This document shows positions 1 through 6,183 of a stretch of 6,191 nt of DNA, piece by piece; position 1 is the first letter of the stretch, and every line of letters begins with the position of its first letter. Position numbers and translations under genes: made by a program. Under the pieces are notes generated by a model. It was not told the origin of the DNA. It saw only the letters and a list, made by a program, of their open reading frames with translations, and did not search any database. The DNA is from Caulobacteraceae bacterium UBA6225 (GTDB lineage Bacteria; Pseudomonadota; Alphaproteobacteria; Caulobacterales; Caulobacteraceae). The stretch is from contig DJWR01000182.1 in NCBI GenBank assembly GCA_002441055.1, positions 1-6,191 of the forward strand. Reading direction: 5' to 3'.

Positions 1-1275
1 CGCCTGCAAGCGCAGTTGAACTATGCCGACGTCGCCCACCTGATGGACAACTTCTCCCTGCGCCCCGCCCCGGCGGCCATGGCGCAGCGGGCCTCCTACG
101 CAACGGCGACGACCCAGGGGGGCGAGATCACCGTGGGCTTCAACGCGCTGGGCGGCGCCCTGGAGCTTGGGGTGGACGGGGAGCGCGTCGATCACGACGT
201 CCAGATCACCAACCCCAATAATCCGGGCTTCCGGGTAGCGGCCACGCCCGATGTGGAGCTGAACCGGGTCGGCGGGTTCGCCCAATGGCGCGGCCAGGTC
301 CGGGGCCTGGAGGCCGAGTTCGGCCTGCGGGCGGACAACAACGCCTTTGACGCGGGCCTGGCCGCCGTGGGTCCCGCCCTGCCCATGGAGCCGCGCAACC
401 TCGCCGCAGCCTTCAACAGCGCCGACCGATCCGGAGACGATGTGACCCTGGATGCGGTGGCGCGGCTCTGGACCCCACAGGCTGACGGCCTGTCCTGGCG
501 CCTCACCCTGGCGCGCAAGCAGCAGGCGCCGGGCTATGTTCAGCGCTTTGGCTGGATGCCCACCAACGCCAGCGGCGGCCTGGCCGACGGCAACATCTAT
601 GTGGGCGACCTCAACCTGAAGCCAGAGACCGCCTGGATCGCCGAGGTCGGCTTCGACTACGTCAGCCCCAAGGCCTATCTGCGCCCGACCCTCTATGTCC
701 GGCAGGTGGACGACTACATCCAGGGAACCCCCTATGACGGCACGGTCGGGGTGGCCGACACGCCGGTGGAGCGGGTCGCCGCCATGAGCGGTGATGCGAC
801 GCCGCTCCGCTGGGCCAATGTCGACGCCCGGCTCTATGGCGTCGATCTGGACGCCGGCTACGACTTCGAAGGCCCCCTGCGGCTGGATGGGGTGCTCAAC
901 TATGTACGCGGGGAACGCCGGGACATCGACGACAACCTCTACCGGGTCGCGGCCCCCAACCTGACCCTAGGCCTGACCTGGGAGGCGGAGGCCTGGGCCG
1001 CGACCCTGGAAGGCCGTGCGGTAGCCAAGCAGGATCAGGTCTCAGCCACCAACAGCGAACAGGCCACCGACGGCTATGTGGTCCTCAGCGCCCACGGCCA
1101 TTGGGACGTGCGGCCCGGGGTCCGCCTGGCGGCCGGCGTCGAGAACCTGCTGGACGAGGTCTATCAGGACCACCTGGCCGGCTATAACCGCAACGGCTTC
1201 GGCGACGTCCCCCTCGGCCAACGCCTCCCCGGCCCCGGCCGTGGCGTCTTCATCCGGCTGAGCCTGGCGCGGTGA
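1..1275 (+). CDS. TonB-dependent outer-membrane receptor, C-terminal part (5' end outside window)
   Basis: This is the C-terminal 424 residues of a TonB-dependent receptor, a 22-strand outer-membrane beta-barrel that imports metal chelates or other scarce nutrients using TonB/ExbBD energy. The reading frame is open from base 1, so the signal peptide, TonB box and plug domain lie upstream; the TTG at 16 is not a credible start. What is visible is alternating hydrophobic/polar barrel strands, the GDLNLKPE motif (604-627) typical of these barrels, DDYIQG after it, and the closing VENLLDEVYQDH-type motif (from 1138) followed by a last strand ending FIRLSLAR just before TGA. The MDNFSLRP stretch near the left edge and GGLADG before LKPE recall copper-linked OprC-like receptors, so copper is a possible substrate. 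That is an impression from motifs, and the plug domain needed to support it is missing. No T-rich terminator follows the stop. Confidence 0.93.
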   Translation, partial: RLQAQLNYADVAHLMDNFSLRPAPAAMAQRASYATATTQGGEITVGFNALGGALELGVDGERVDHDVQITNPNNPGFRVAATPDVELNRVGGFAQWRGQVRGLEAEFGLRADNNAFDAGLAAVGPALPMEPRNLAAAFNSADRSGDDVTLDAVARLWTPQADGLSWRLTLARKQQAPGYVQRFGWMPTNASGGLADGNIYVGDLNLKPETAWIAEVGFDYVSPKAYLRPTLYVRQVDDYIQGTPYDGTVGVADTPVERVAAMSGDATPLRWANVDARLYGVDLDAGYDFEGPLRLDGVLNYVRGERRDIDDNLYRVAAPNLTLGLTWEAEAWAATLEGRAVAKQDQVSATNSEQATDGYVVLSAHGHWDVRPGVRLAAGVENLLDEVYQDHLAGYNRNGFGDVPLGQRLPGPGRGVFIRLSLAR

Positions 1276-1306
1276 TCCTTGGCCTTCAGATGACCTAGCC
1301 ACGGTT

Positions 1307-1323
1307 GGCGGTCAGGCTGACGC
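1307..1323 (+). repeat. 17-base direct repeat, left copy
   Basis: The sequence GGCGGTCAGGCTGACGC is found again, exactly and in the same orientation, at 2071-2087. With three mismatches the match extends to about 25 bases. This copy is non-coding, 32 bases after the receptor stop codon. Read on the minus strand in the same frame as the right copy it gives VSLTANRG and then TAG. The two copies bracket the AT-richer island. Confidence 0.8.
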
Positions 1324-1552
1324 GGCAAGGCTCAATGACCTTGAACCGCGGCTTGCGGCAAAATTAACAGCGCCTGAACAATCAACCCCGCTTCTGTTCA
1401 ACTCCGACAGGCTACATGATGACTCATCGAGCTCGATCTGATCGATCGGGTTCGGTCGGGGGCGCACTAATAGCGAATGAAGTTCATATGCTGCGTCTAT
1501 GCGCCAACACGGACGACCGTAAAGATTGAATTTTCATCCCCTCGGGGTTCGC

Positions 1553-1556
1553 AGGA
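1553..1556 (+). promoter_or_regulatory. Ribosome-binding site that sets the start at 1565
   Basis: AGGA lies 8 bases before the ATG at 1565. The alternative in-frame TTG at 1526 has no such site and would add 13 residues in front of a signal peptide that is already well formed. Confidence 0.7.
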
Positions 1557-1564
1557 TAACAACA

Positions 1565-1888
1565 ATGAAAACGTCCAATGTAGTAAAGTTGATTACAATT
1601 GCGACCGCTGCAACAATGTTGGTTGCGGGCGGCGCCAACGCAAAGGCCTTCTTTTACTATAAGAAAGATGGCACCTGTGTGAACGATGACACGGTCAACC
1701 ACGCCGACCTGAACGCGAATGGAAATGGATTTTTCCCGGGCGGCGGCTGGGGAAAGTGCCCGATCCGCGTTCGGGAGGCTTCAACTCAGCACCAGCACAG
1801 CCGAATTCCGCAGAATAATCACGACCCCATCGTCGGTATTAATGGCGACGTCTTGGGTTCCGTGAAGAAAGCGTCCAATCGTCGGTAG
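1565..1888 (+). CDS. Small exported protein of unknown function
   Basis: A 107-residue protein I do not recognise. The first 26 residues form a clear Sec signal peptide: MKTSNVVK gives the basic start, a hydrophobic core ITIATAATMLVAG follows, and GANA at 23-26 is an AxA-like signal peptidase I site. The mature part, about 81 residues, starts KAFFYYKKDG and has exactly two cysteines (C38 and C65), which could form one disulfide in the periplasm. Between them is a glycine/asparagine-rich segment with FFPGGGWGKC (56-65). The tail is polar, with several His and Gln (75-86) and a basic end (KKASNRR). There is no lipobox and no second membrane segment. The ATG is chosen for its AGGA site and signal peptide. 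GC (about 52%) and AT-ending codons (AAA, GTA, ATT, ACA) differ from both neighbours, which suggests acquisition from elsewhere. It stands alone, with a strong hairpin 22 bases after its stop. A secreted effector, a metal-binding protein or an orphan gene are all possible; none is shown. Confidence 0.72.
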   Translation: MKTSNVVKLITIATAATMLVAGGANAKAFFYYKKDGTCVNDDTVNHADLNANGNGFFPGGGWGKCPIRVREASTQHQHSRIPQNNHDPIVGINGDVLGSVKKASNRR

Positions 1889-1910
1889 AATATACCTGTC
1901 GTTACTAAAT

Positions 1911-1952
1911 GCAGCGCATGGAATATTTTCGACTGAATATTCCGTGCGCTGC
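1911..1952 (+). terminator. Strong hairpin after the small gene (possible terminator or mRNA stabiliser)
   Basis: The arms 1911-1927 (GCAGCGCATGGAATATT) and 1936-1952 pair over 17 positions with an 8-base loop TTCGACTG. The only non-Watson-Crick pair is T1919 with G1944, a G-U wobble in a plus-strand transcript but an A-C mismatch in a minus-strand one. The structure therefore fits best in the mRNA of the small gene, whose stop lies 22 bases upstream. No T-run follows the right arm, so it is not a textbook intrinsic terminator. It could block exonucleases, act with Rho, or be a REP-like or miniature-element remnant between convergent genes. Confidence 0.6.
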
Positions 1953-2062
1953 GGGCGCTCTTCGACCGAGTTGATCTGAGGTCGCCGGCTTACGCAGCGC
2001 GCACCGCGCTCCACAACCGCTACAAAATCCCCGGCATTCAGGCCGCCCGGCGGGCGGCGTAG
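1937..2062 (+). pseudogene. Possible 3' remnant of a plus-strand gene
   Basis: After a TGA at 1934 a plus-strand frame stays open to TAG at 2060-2062, with no ATG, GTG or TTG start in it. From about 1943 its third codon positions are mostly G or C, like real genes of this genome and unlike the AT-richer island just upstream. The translation ends ALHNRYKIPGIQAARRAA, which looks protein-like. Its last 25 bases overlap the end of the restriction-modification gene, in a GCCGCCCG/CGGGCGGC palindrome (2042-2058) that makes both strands read ARRAA. I cannot name a family. Chance coding on the opposite strand of GC-rich DNA is a fair alternative. Confidence 0.28.
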
Positions 2063-5000
2063 CGGCCGTCGGCGGTCAGGCTGACGCTGCCGAAGCGCAC
2101 CAGGGTGTTCAGCGCCCGGGCGACGCGGGGCTCCAGGCGCTTGCCGCCCTTCTTGAAGGTCCGCGCCAGTTCGGCGAGCGCCAGCGGCCGGCCGGCCAGG
2201 ATGAGCGCCTGCTCGACAGCCAGCGGCGCCTCGTGCGGGTCGGTGGGAAAGGCCGGCAGGGCCTTGTCGATGGCCACCACCGTCTCGCCCAGGTCCAGCT
2301 CGCCGGACTTGCGCTCCACCCCCTTGGCGAAGCGGGGGATCTGATAGTCCGGCCTAAGCCAGCGCACATGGCCGGCGGCCTCTTCCTTGGCCCGCTCGGC
2401 GTTCAGCGCCACCAGGCGTTCGAGGATCTGCTCGTCGGTCAGGTCGGCGGGCCAGCCATAGGCTTCGAATACGGCCGCATCGATCTGTTCGTGCAGTTCC
2501 TTGAGGATCAGCACCCGGCCGCGGGCCTTCACATCGACCTCGGCGTCGGTGAGCGCCGCGCCAGCCTTCACCTTTTCCAGCACATTGTAGAGGCCGGTCA
2601 GCGTCAGGTCGGGGTGCTCGGTGAGGACGGTCTTGCGGGTGGAGTCGAGTTCTTCGCCGAGGACTGAGAGGGTCGCCAGTTGAAGATCGGTAAGGTCGGG
2701 AAATGGAAAAGCATCGAAGCAGTTGGTCTTCACATAGACGGGGTCGTTCCCGACGCCCATCCAGCCCCCACTGGCCAACGCCCAGGCACAGTGAACGGAC
2801 GACGACAACAGGGCGAGCACGTGGCCAGAGTCTGACGCTACGGCGATCAGCTTGTTATCTGGGACCACCTCGGCGGGCAGAAACTGAAAGGTCCGGTGCT
2901 TCGAGGTTTCGACGGTGACCACATAGCGATCAAGTCCGACAAGCGCCGGACGAAGGTCCCGCCGGGGTTCTCCAAACACCCACCAGTTGGTTCGGTAGGT
3001 GGCGCGATTATTCTGGTCCCGCTCTGGCTTAACCGTCTCCAACAGGTGGGCATACACCGCAGGGAACCGTCGCCGCACCTCGGCTTCCGATAGGCCAAAC
3101 AGGTCGATGACCATGACGCCGCGGGGGCGACCCACCATGTCGCGGCCGTTGCGATACGGCCGGATATGCGCCTCAAGGCCAGGCACACGCCCAAGGCCCA
3201 GATGTTCGGCCTCCTGGGGCGTGACGATAAAGCCCGAGCCGTGCAGGGAGACTCCGCGAGACGCGATACCCCGCGCGGCTTGAAGCTCAACCGCCTTTGA
3301 AAGGTCTGCGCCCGTTGAAAGGTCGGAATTGATCTTCCCGCGCCGCAGCTGAAAGCTCAGTTCCGGCTCGTCGCTGTCGAGCTCCGCCTCCCGTATGACC
3401 TCGGCCAGCAGACCGTCGTGCTTGCCGACGGCCGCCGCCGTCATGCTGATCCGCACGGCCGCCGAATCCCGCGTCGCCTTGGTCCACGGGTGGTCGGCGA
3501 CGGCGTAGATGAGCGACAGGGCTGGCTTGCCGTTCAGGTGACGCTCCATCACCCGACGCTGGAAGACCTGGCTGATGGAGTTGGTGGTGACGAAGCCGAA
3601 GCGGCGCAGGGGCGACTTCTTGCGCCGCAGGATTTCGGCCGCCCGGTCCCACCAGTACATGACGAAGTCGGCGCTCTCGTTCATCTGCGGGTGCGCCTTC
3701 CACAGGGCCTCCGCATAGCCCGGCGCCATCCGTGAGCGCAGGTCCTTGCCGCCGATGAACGGCGGGTTGCCGACGATGAAGTCGGCCTCGGGCCATTCGG
3801 GCCGCCGGGGATTGGGATAGGTCTCGACGCGGACCCCGTCCTTCACCTCCACCTGCGGCAGGGGATAGCCGTCCCAGGTGAGGACGGCGTCATAGCCCTC
3901 GCGGCGGCCGAAATTGATGTTCTTGAAGGCCCGCAGGATTGGCTCGGCCGGGTGACTCTCGTGGTTGCGATAGTGCCATTGCAGATAGCCGATCCAGATC
4001 ACCAGCTCGGCGATGGCGGCGGCCCGGGGGTTCAGCTCCAGGCCCAGGAACTGGTGGGGATCGACGCTCTCGCGGCCCCGCAGACCCTCGCCGGCCAGGG
4101 AGAGGCCCGCCTGAGAATCCCCGAGCGCGATCAGGTTCTGCAGAACCTCGCCCTCGAGCTTCTTCATCAGCTCCAGGGACACATAGAGGAAGTTGCCGGT
4201 GCCGCAGGCCGGATCGAGGATGGTCGTCTCGCAGAGCCGGTGGTGGAAATCCCGCACCAGGGCGATGGCGCGCTCGTCATCGCCGGCGTCCTTGGCCGAG
4301 AGCACCTTGGTCTGAACCGCCGCCCAGTCCTCTCGCAGGGGCGCCATCACGGTCACCTCCACCAGGCGCTGGACATAGCTGCGCGGCGTATAGTGGGCGC
4401 CGAGCCTGGCTCGCTCGTCCTTGTCCAGCGCCTGTTCCAGCAGGGTCCCGAAGATGGCGGGGTCGACCTCGCGCCAGTCGTGCTTTGCGGCCTCAAGCAG
4501 CTCGCCGATCTCCTCCCGCTTCAGCTCGAAGGCGGTGGTCTGAGCGAACAGGCCGCCGTTGAAGTGGCGCACCCGGGCGTCGATGATGGCGCTGAAGGCC
4601 GCGCCCTTGTCCATGTCCGACCACAGCTGTTTCAGCCGGTGGGGGAAGTGGGTCGGGTCCTCCACGCTCCGCGAGAGCAGGTCGCGGAAGCTGCCCTTGG
4701 GCAGCAGGTCCACATCCTCGGCGAACATGGTGAAAAGGCAGCGCATCAGGAAGTGCGCCACATCCTCAGGGTTCGCGCCGCCCTCCTCCAGGGATTTGCT
4801 GACCTGGGCCAGCCGCCCGGCGATCTGCCGGGTCACCCGCGCTGACTGGCGGGTGGGGTCCAGGGATTGCGGGTCGGTCCAGATGGCCACCAGAAGCCGG
4901 CGCACCTTCTCGTCGCGCAGGTCCTCCAGGAAGATCCGGAAGCCCTTGCGGTCGGGAAACTGGGTGTAGGCCCGCCCCGTGCCGGTGAAGTCGGCATAGA

Positions 5001-5475
5001 GCTCCAGGCAATGGCCCACATCACAGGTGATGATGAAGGGCGGCGCCGGGTGGTCGGCGTCGAGCAGGAAGACATAGCCCTCGGCCTGCTTGCGCGCGTT
5101 CTGCATCATCACGTCCCAGCGGGGGACCTGGTCGCGGCGGCCAAGCTGCTCGGGCTCGTCCTTGAACAGCGCCCCCTGAGCTGCGGCGGCAGGCAGGGCG
5201 TTCTTCCTGCCCGGCAGGCGCGACTGCTTGGCCTCGAGGATGAAGCTGCCGCGCTTGTAGAGATCGATCCGCTTGGGCGCCCCACCGCCGTCGCTCTCCC
5301 GCGGGCGGACGGCGCGCTCGAAGGCGTAGTCGTTCTGATGGGCGCTGGCGTCGGCGGGGTCGGGATGGGCCAGGCCCAGGACGTCGCACAGCTCGCTCAG
5401 GAACAGGGCGTAGTTGGCGCGCTCCGCGCCGCCTTCGCGCCCCGACCAGCGCTGAATAAACGCCTCGACGTCCAC
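2038..5475 (-). CDS. MmeI-like single-chain restriction-modification enzyme (type IIL/IIG)
   Basis: This 1145-residue protein combines an endonuclease, an adenine-N6 DNA methyltransferase and a target recognition domain. Enzymes of this family modify one strand of an asymmetric site and cut about 20 bases away. Domains in order: an N-terminal PD-(D/E)xK nuclease with D71-X9-E81-A-K83, the same spacing as MmeI D70-X9-ExK82; a helical spacer (about 200-345); the methyltransferase with LGAHYTPR (358-365), motif I DPACGTGNF (421-429), acidic E480 and catalytic motif IV NPPF (570-573); a target recognition domain (about 645-925) ending near NCFDAFPFP; then a helical region with ILERLVALNAERA (1017-1029) and a winged-helix-like tail (about 1085-1140). 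It is longer than MmeI (919 residues), mostly through this tail. The start is GTG; an in-frame stop lies nine codons upstream and no other start precedes the nuclease motif. No separate methyltransferase, specificity, helicase or BREX/DISARM gene is adjacent. GC falls to about 62% over residues 706-945. A methyltransferase-only role is possible but less likely with the nuclease motif intact. The recognition site cannot be read from the sequence. Confidence 0.93.
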   Translation of the reverse strand: MDVEAFIQRWSGREGGAERANYALFLSELCDVLGLAHPDPADASAHQNDYAFERAVRPRESDGGGAPKRIDLYKRGSFILEAKQSRLPGRKNALPAAAAQGALFKDEPEQLGRRDQVPRWDVMMQNARKQAEGYVFLLDADHPAPPFIITCDVGHCLELYADFTGTGRAYTQFPDRKGFRIFLEDLRDEKVRRLLVAIWTDPQSLDPTRQSARVTRQIAGRLAQVSKSLEEGGANPEDVAHFLMRCLFTMFAEDVDLLPKGSFRDLLSRSVEDPTHFPHRLKQLWSDMDKGAAFSAIIDARVRHFNGGLFAQTTAFELKREEIGELLEAAKHDWREVDPAIFGTLLEQALDKDERARLGAHYTPRSYVQRLVEVTVMAPLREDWAAVQTKVLSAKDAGDDERAIALVRDFHHRLCETTILDPACGTGNFLYVSLELMKKLEGEVLQNLIALGDSQAGLSLAGEGLRGRESVDPHQFLGLELNPRAAAIAELVIWIGYLQWHYRNHESHPAEPILRAFKNINFGRREGYDAVLTWDGYPLPQVEVKDGVRVETYPNPRRPEWPEADFIVGNPPFIGGKDLRSRMAPGYAEALWKAHPQMNESADFVMYWWDRAAEILRRKKSPLRRFGFVTTNSISQVFQRRVMERHLNGKPALSLIYAVADHPWTKATRDSAAVRISMTAAAVGKHDGLLAEVIREAELDSDEPELSFQLRRGKINSDLSTGADLSKAVELQAARGIASRGVSLHGSGFIVTPQEAEHLGLGRVPGLEAHIRPYRNGRDMVGRPRGVMVIDLFGLSEAEVRRRFPAVYAHLLETVKPERDQNNRATYRTNWWVFGEPRRDLRPALVGLDRYVVTVETSKHRTFQFLPAEVVPDNKLIAVASDSGHVLALLSSSVHCAWALASGGWMGVGNDPVYVKTNCFDAFPFPDLTDLQLATLSVLGEELDSTRKTVLTEHPDLTLTGLYNVLEKVKAGAALTDAEVDVKARGRVLILKELHEQIDAAVFEAYGWPADLTDEQILERLVALNAERAKEEAAGHVRWLRPDYQIPRFAKGVERKSGELDLGETVVAIDKALPAFPTDPHEAPLAVEQALILAGRPLALAELARTFKKGGKRLEPRVARALNTLVRFGSVSLTADGRYAARRAA
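2071..2087 (+). repeat. 17-base direct repeat, right copy
   Basis: An exact copy of the repeat at 1307-1323, here inside the 3' end of the restriction-modification gene, where the minus strand encodes VSLTA (residues 1131-1135) in the wing of the C-terminal winged helix. The start-to-start distance between copies is 764 bases. Confidence 0.8.
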
Positions 5476-5551
5476 CCTGACAAAACCCCCGTCGCCCGAA
5501 CTTCAGGCGAGGCTCAACCTAGACGGTGAACACGGTCGCGCAAGGCCGCCC

Positions 5552-5580
5552 TTGGGCGTCTAGAGCATCGATGATATCCT
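5552..5580 (+). promoter_or_regulatory. Predicted promoter of the toxin-antitoxin operon
   Basis: TTGGGC (5552-5557) and TATCCT (5575-5580) are spaced by exactly 17 bases and resemble sigma-70 -35 and -10 boxes (3/6 and 4/6 matches). Transcription would begin near 5587, giving a leader of about 20 bases. The -10 box runs into the inverted repeat at 5577-5597, a layout that lets a bound repressor block RNA polymerase. The individual boxes are weak matches. Confidence 0.45.
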
Positions 5581-5597
5581 AATCACTCTGATTAGGA
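5577..5597. promoter_or_regulatory. Inverted-repeat operator for the antitoxin
   Basis: TCCTAATCA, a three-base centre CTC, then TGATTAGGA: a perfect 9-3-9 inverted repeat. It overlaps both the predicted -10 box and the AGGAG ribosome-binding site. Ribbon-helix-helix antitoxins bind such palindromes as dimers to repress their own operon, more tightly with toxin bound, so this is the likely autoregulatory site. It also lies about 100 bases upstream of the divergent restriction-modification gene and might affect it. Confidence 0.75.
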
Positions 5598-5598
5598 G
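5594..5598 (+). promoter_or_regulatory. Ribosome-binding site of the antitoxin gene
   Basis: AGGAG lies 7 bases before the ATG at 5606. It falls in the right arm of the operator. A second ATG at 5601 is out of frame and only 2 bases from the site, so 5606 is the start. Confidence 0.75.
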
Positions 5599-5605
5599 CG
5601 ATGCG

Positions 5606-5875
5606 ATGACCGCGCCGACCAAAGTGATGACCGCTCATATTCCCCTGGACCTGGCCGACAAGGTCGAGGCCGCAGCCCTCCGCCTTGACCGCTCGCGAGG
5701 CTGGATCATGAAGCAGGCCCTGGCCGCCTGGGTCGATCAGGATGAGGCGCGTCACCGCATGACGCTCGAAGCCCTCGAGGACGTGGACGCGGGGCGGGTC
5801 ATCGACCAGCAAGCGATCCTGGCCTGGGCCGACAGTCTGACCGCGGATGCGCCCCTGCCGCCTCCGGCCAAATGA
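5606..5875 (+). CDS. Ribbon-helix-helix (CopG-type) antitoxin
   Basis: An 89-residue antitoxin that should bind and neutralise the toxin encoded immediately downstream and repress its own promoter. The N-terminal part fits a ribbon-helix-helix fold: a beta strand VMTAHIP (7-13) that pairs in the dimer and enters the DNA major groove, helix A (about 14-27, LDLADKVEAAALRL), a turn DRSRG, and helix B (about 33-46, WIMKQALAAWVDQD). The C-terminal half (LEALEDVDAGRVIDQQ, then AILAWADSL) is the usual toxin-wrapping segment of this family, ending in a proline-rich tail. The start is supported by the AGGAG site. The gene overlaps the toxin gene by 4 bases, so the two are translationally coupled. Confidence 0.9.
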   Translation: MTAPTKVMTAHIPLDLADKVEAAALRLDRSRGWIMKQALAAWVDQDEARHRMTLEALEDVDAGRVIDQQAILAWADSLTADAPLPPPAK

Positions 5876-6156
5876 GGGTCCAATGGACCCGCAGCGCGGC
5901 CTCAGACCTGGCTCGCCTGCACGACTATCTTCAACCGGTGGCTCCAGAGGCTGCGGCACGGATCGTCCAACGCCTCGCCCGGGCGCCTGATCGGCTGCGC
6001 GATCATCCGCAGATCGGAGAGAGGCTGGACGCCTACGGCCCGCGGGATGTTCGCCGGATCATCGTCGGCGACTACGAGCTGCGATACGAAGTCACCCCCG
6101 AGGCGATCATCGTGCTGCGCATATGGCACGGCCGGGAGAACCGCGACCTATCCTGA
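5872..6156 (+). CDS. RelE/ParE-superfamily toxin
   Basis: A 94-residue toxin of the RelE/ParE fold. RelE-type members cut mRNA on the ribosome, while ParE-type members poison DNA gyrase. It begins VQWTRSAASDLARLHDYL (3-20), the usual strand plus helical hairpin; then LRDHPQIGERLD (42-53); then the sheet core VRRIIVGDYELRYEV (60-74) and IIVLRIWHGREN (79-90). R61, R62, Y72, H86 and R88 are at the positions normally conserved in this family. The long helical hairpin and the ribbon-helix-helix partner favour the ParE/plasmid-stabilisation branch over a ribosome-dependent RNase, but the sequence alone does not settle this. Length is normal and there is no frame damage, so it is probably active. 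It starts at the ATG inside the antitoxin stop (ATGA). No terminator is seen in the 35 bases after it. Confidence 0.9.
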   Translation: MRVQWTRSAASDLARLHDYLQPVAPEAAARIVQRLARAPDRLRDHPQIGERLDAYGPRDVRRIIVGDYELRYEVTPEAIIVLRIWHGRENRDLS

Positions 6157-6166
6157 AAAATGGAAA

Positions 6167-6183
6167 TGGCGCACCCGACACGA
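6167..6183 (-). other. tRNA 3'-end-like fragment at the right edge
   Basis: On the minus strand this reads TCGTGTCGGGTGCGCCA, the form of a tRNA 3' end: half a T-stem (CGTGT), a seven-base acceptor strand (CGGGTGC), a discriminator G and CCA. It resembles the end of some bacterial arginine tRNAs, judged from memory. The bases on the 5' side (GACCGC, toward 6191) do not form the TTCGA T-loop, so a full tRNA is not present. It may be an attachment-site remnant or a chance match. Confidence 0.25.

Larger units (their letters stand above)
1276..1564. other. Intergenic region upstream of the small exported-protein gene
   Basis: No convincing gene lies here. GC falls from about 70% to about 52% by roughly 1380. 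It contains the left copy of a 17-base direct repeat (1307-1323), whose core GTCAGGCTGAC is itself palindromic. It also has a perfect 12-base palindrome ATCGAGCTCGAT (1426-1437), followed closely by GATCGATC, which could be a regulator site. A small CCCC-TC-GGGG hairpin (1538-1547) sits just before the ribosome-binding site of the next gene. I could not pick a -35/-10 pair with confidence, although a promoter for the next gene should lie here. Confidence 0.6.

Noticed and set aside
1346..1358. CCGC-GGCTT-GCGG hairpin after the receptor gene as a terminator
   Set aside because: The stem is only 4 bp, lies 70 bases from the stop, and is followed by CAAAATTAAC rather than a T-run.
1477..1662. 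Plus-strand 61-residue frame overlapping the small exported-protein gene
   Set aside because: It has no ribosome-binding site, and its cysteine-rich translation is a frame shift of the signal-peptide gene, which has a better start and a recognisable signal peptide.
1996..2010. AGCGCG-CAC-CGCGCT hairpin as a terminator for the restriction-modification gene
   Set aside because: The 6-bp stem has no T-run on the minus strand, and short GC palindromes are expected by chance here.
3952..4845. Long plus-strand frame (297 residues) opposite the restriction-modification gene
   Set aside because: It is the antisense shadow of a GC-rich gene with clear family motifs on the minus strand and shows no motif of its own. 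The same applies to the frames at 4867-5529, 3939-4562 and 3287-3796.
2038..5475. BREX PglX or DISARM methyltransferase
   Set aside because: The D-X9-ExK nuclease motif at residues 71-83 fits the MmeI-like layout, and no BREX or DISARM partner genes are in the window.
5516..5543. Minus-strand TTGCGC / TAGGTT with 16-base spacing as promoter of the restriction-modification gene
   Set aside because: The position is right, but each box matches consensus at only about half its bases; such pairs are common, so I do not list it as a feature.
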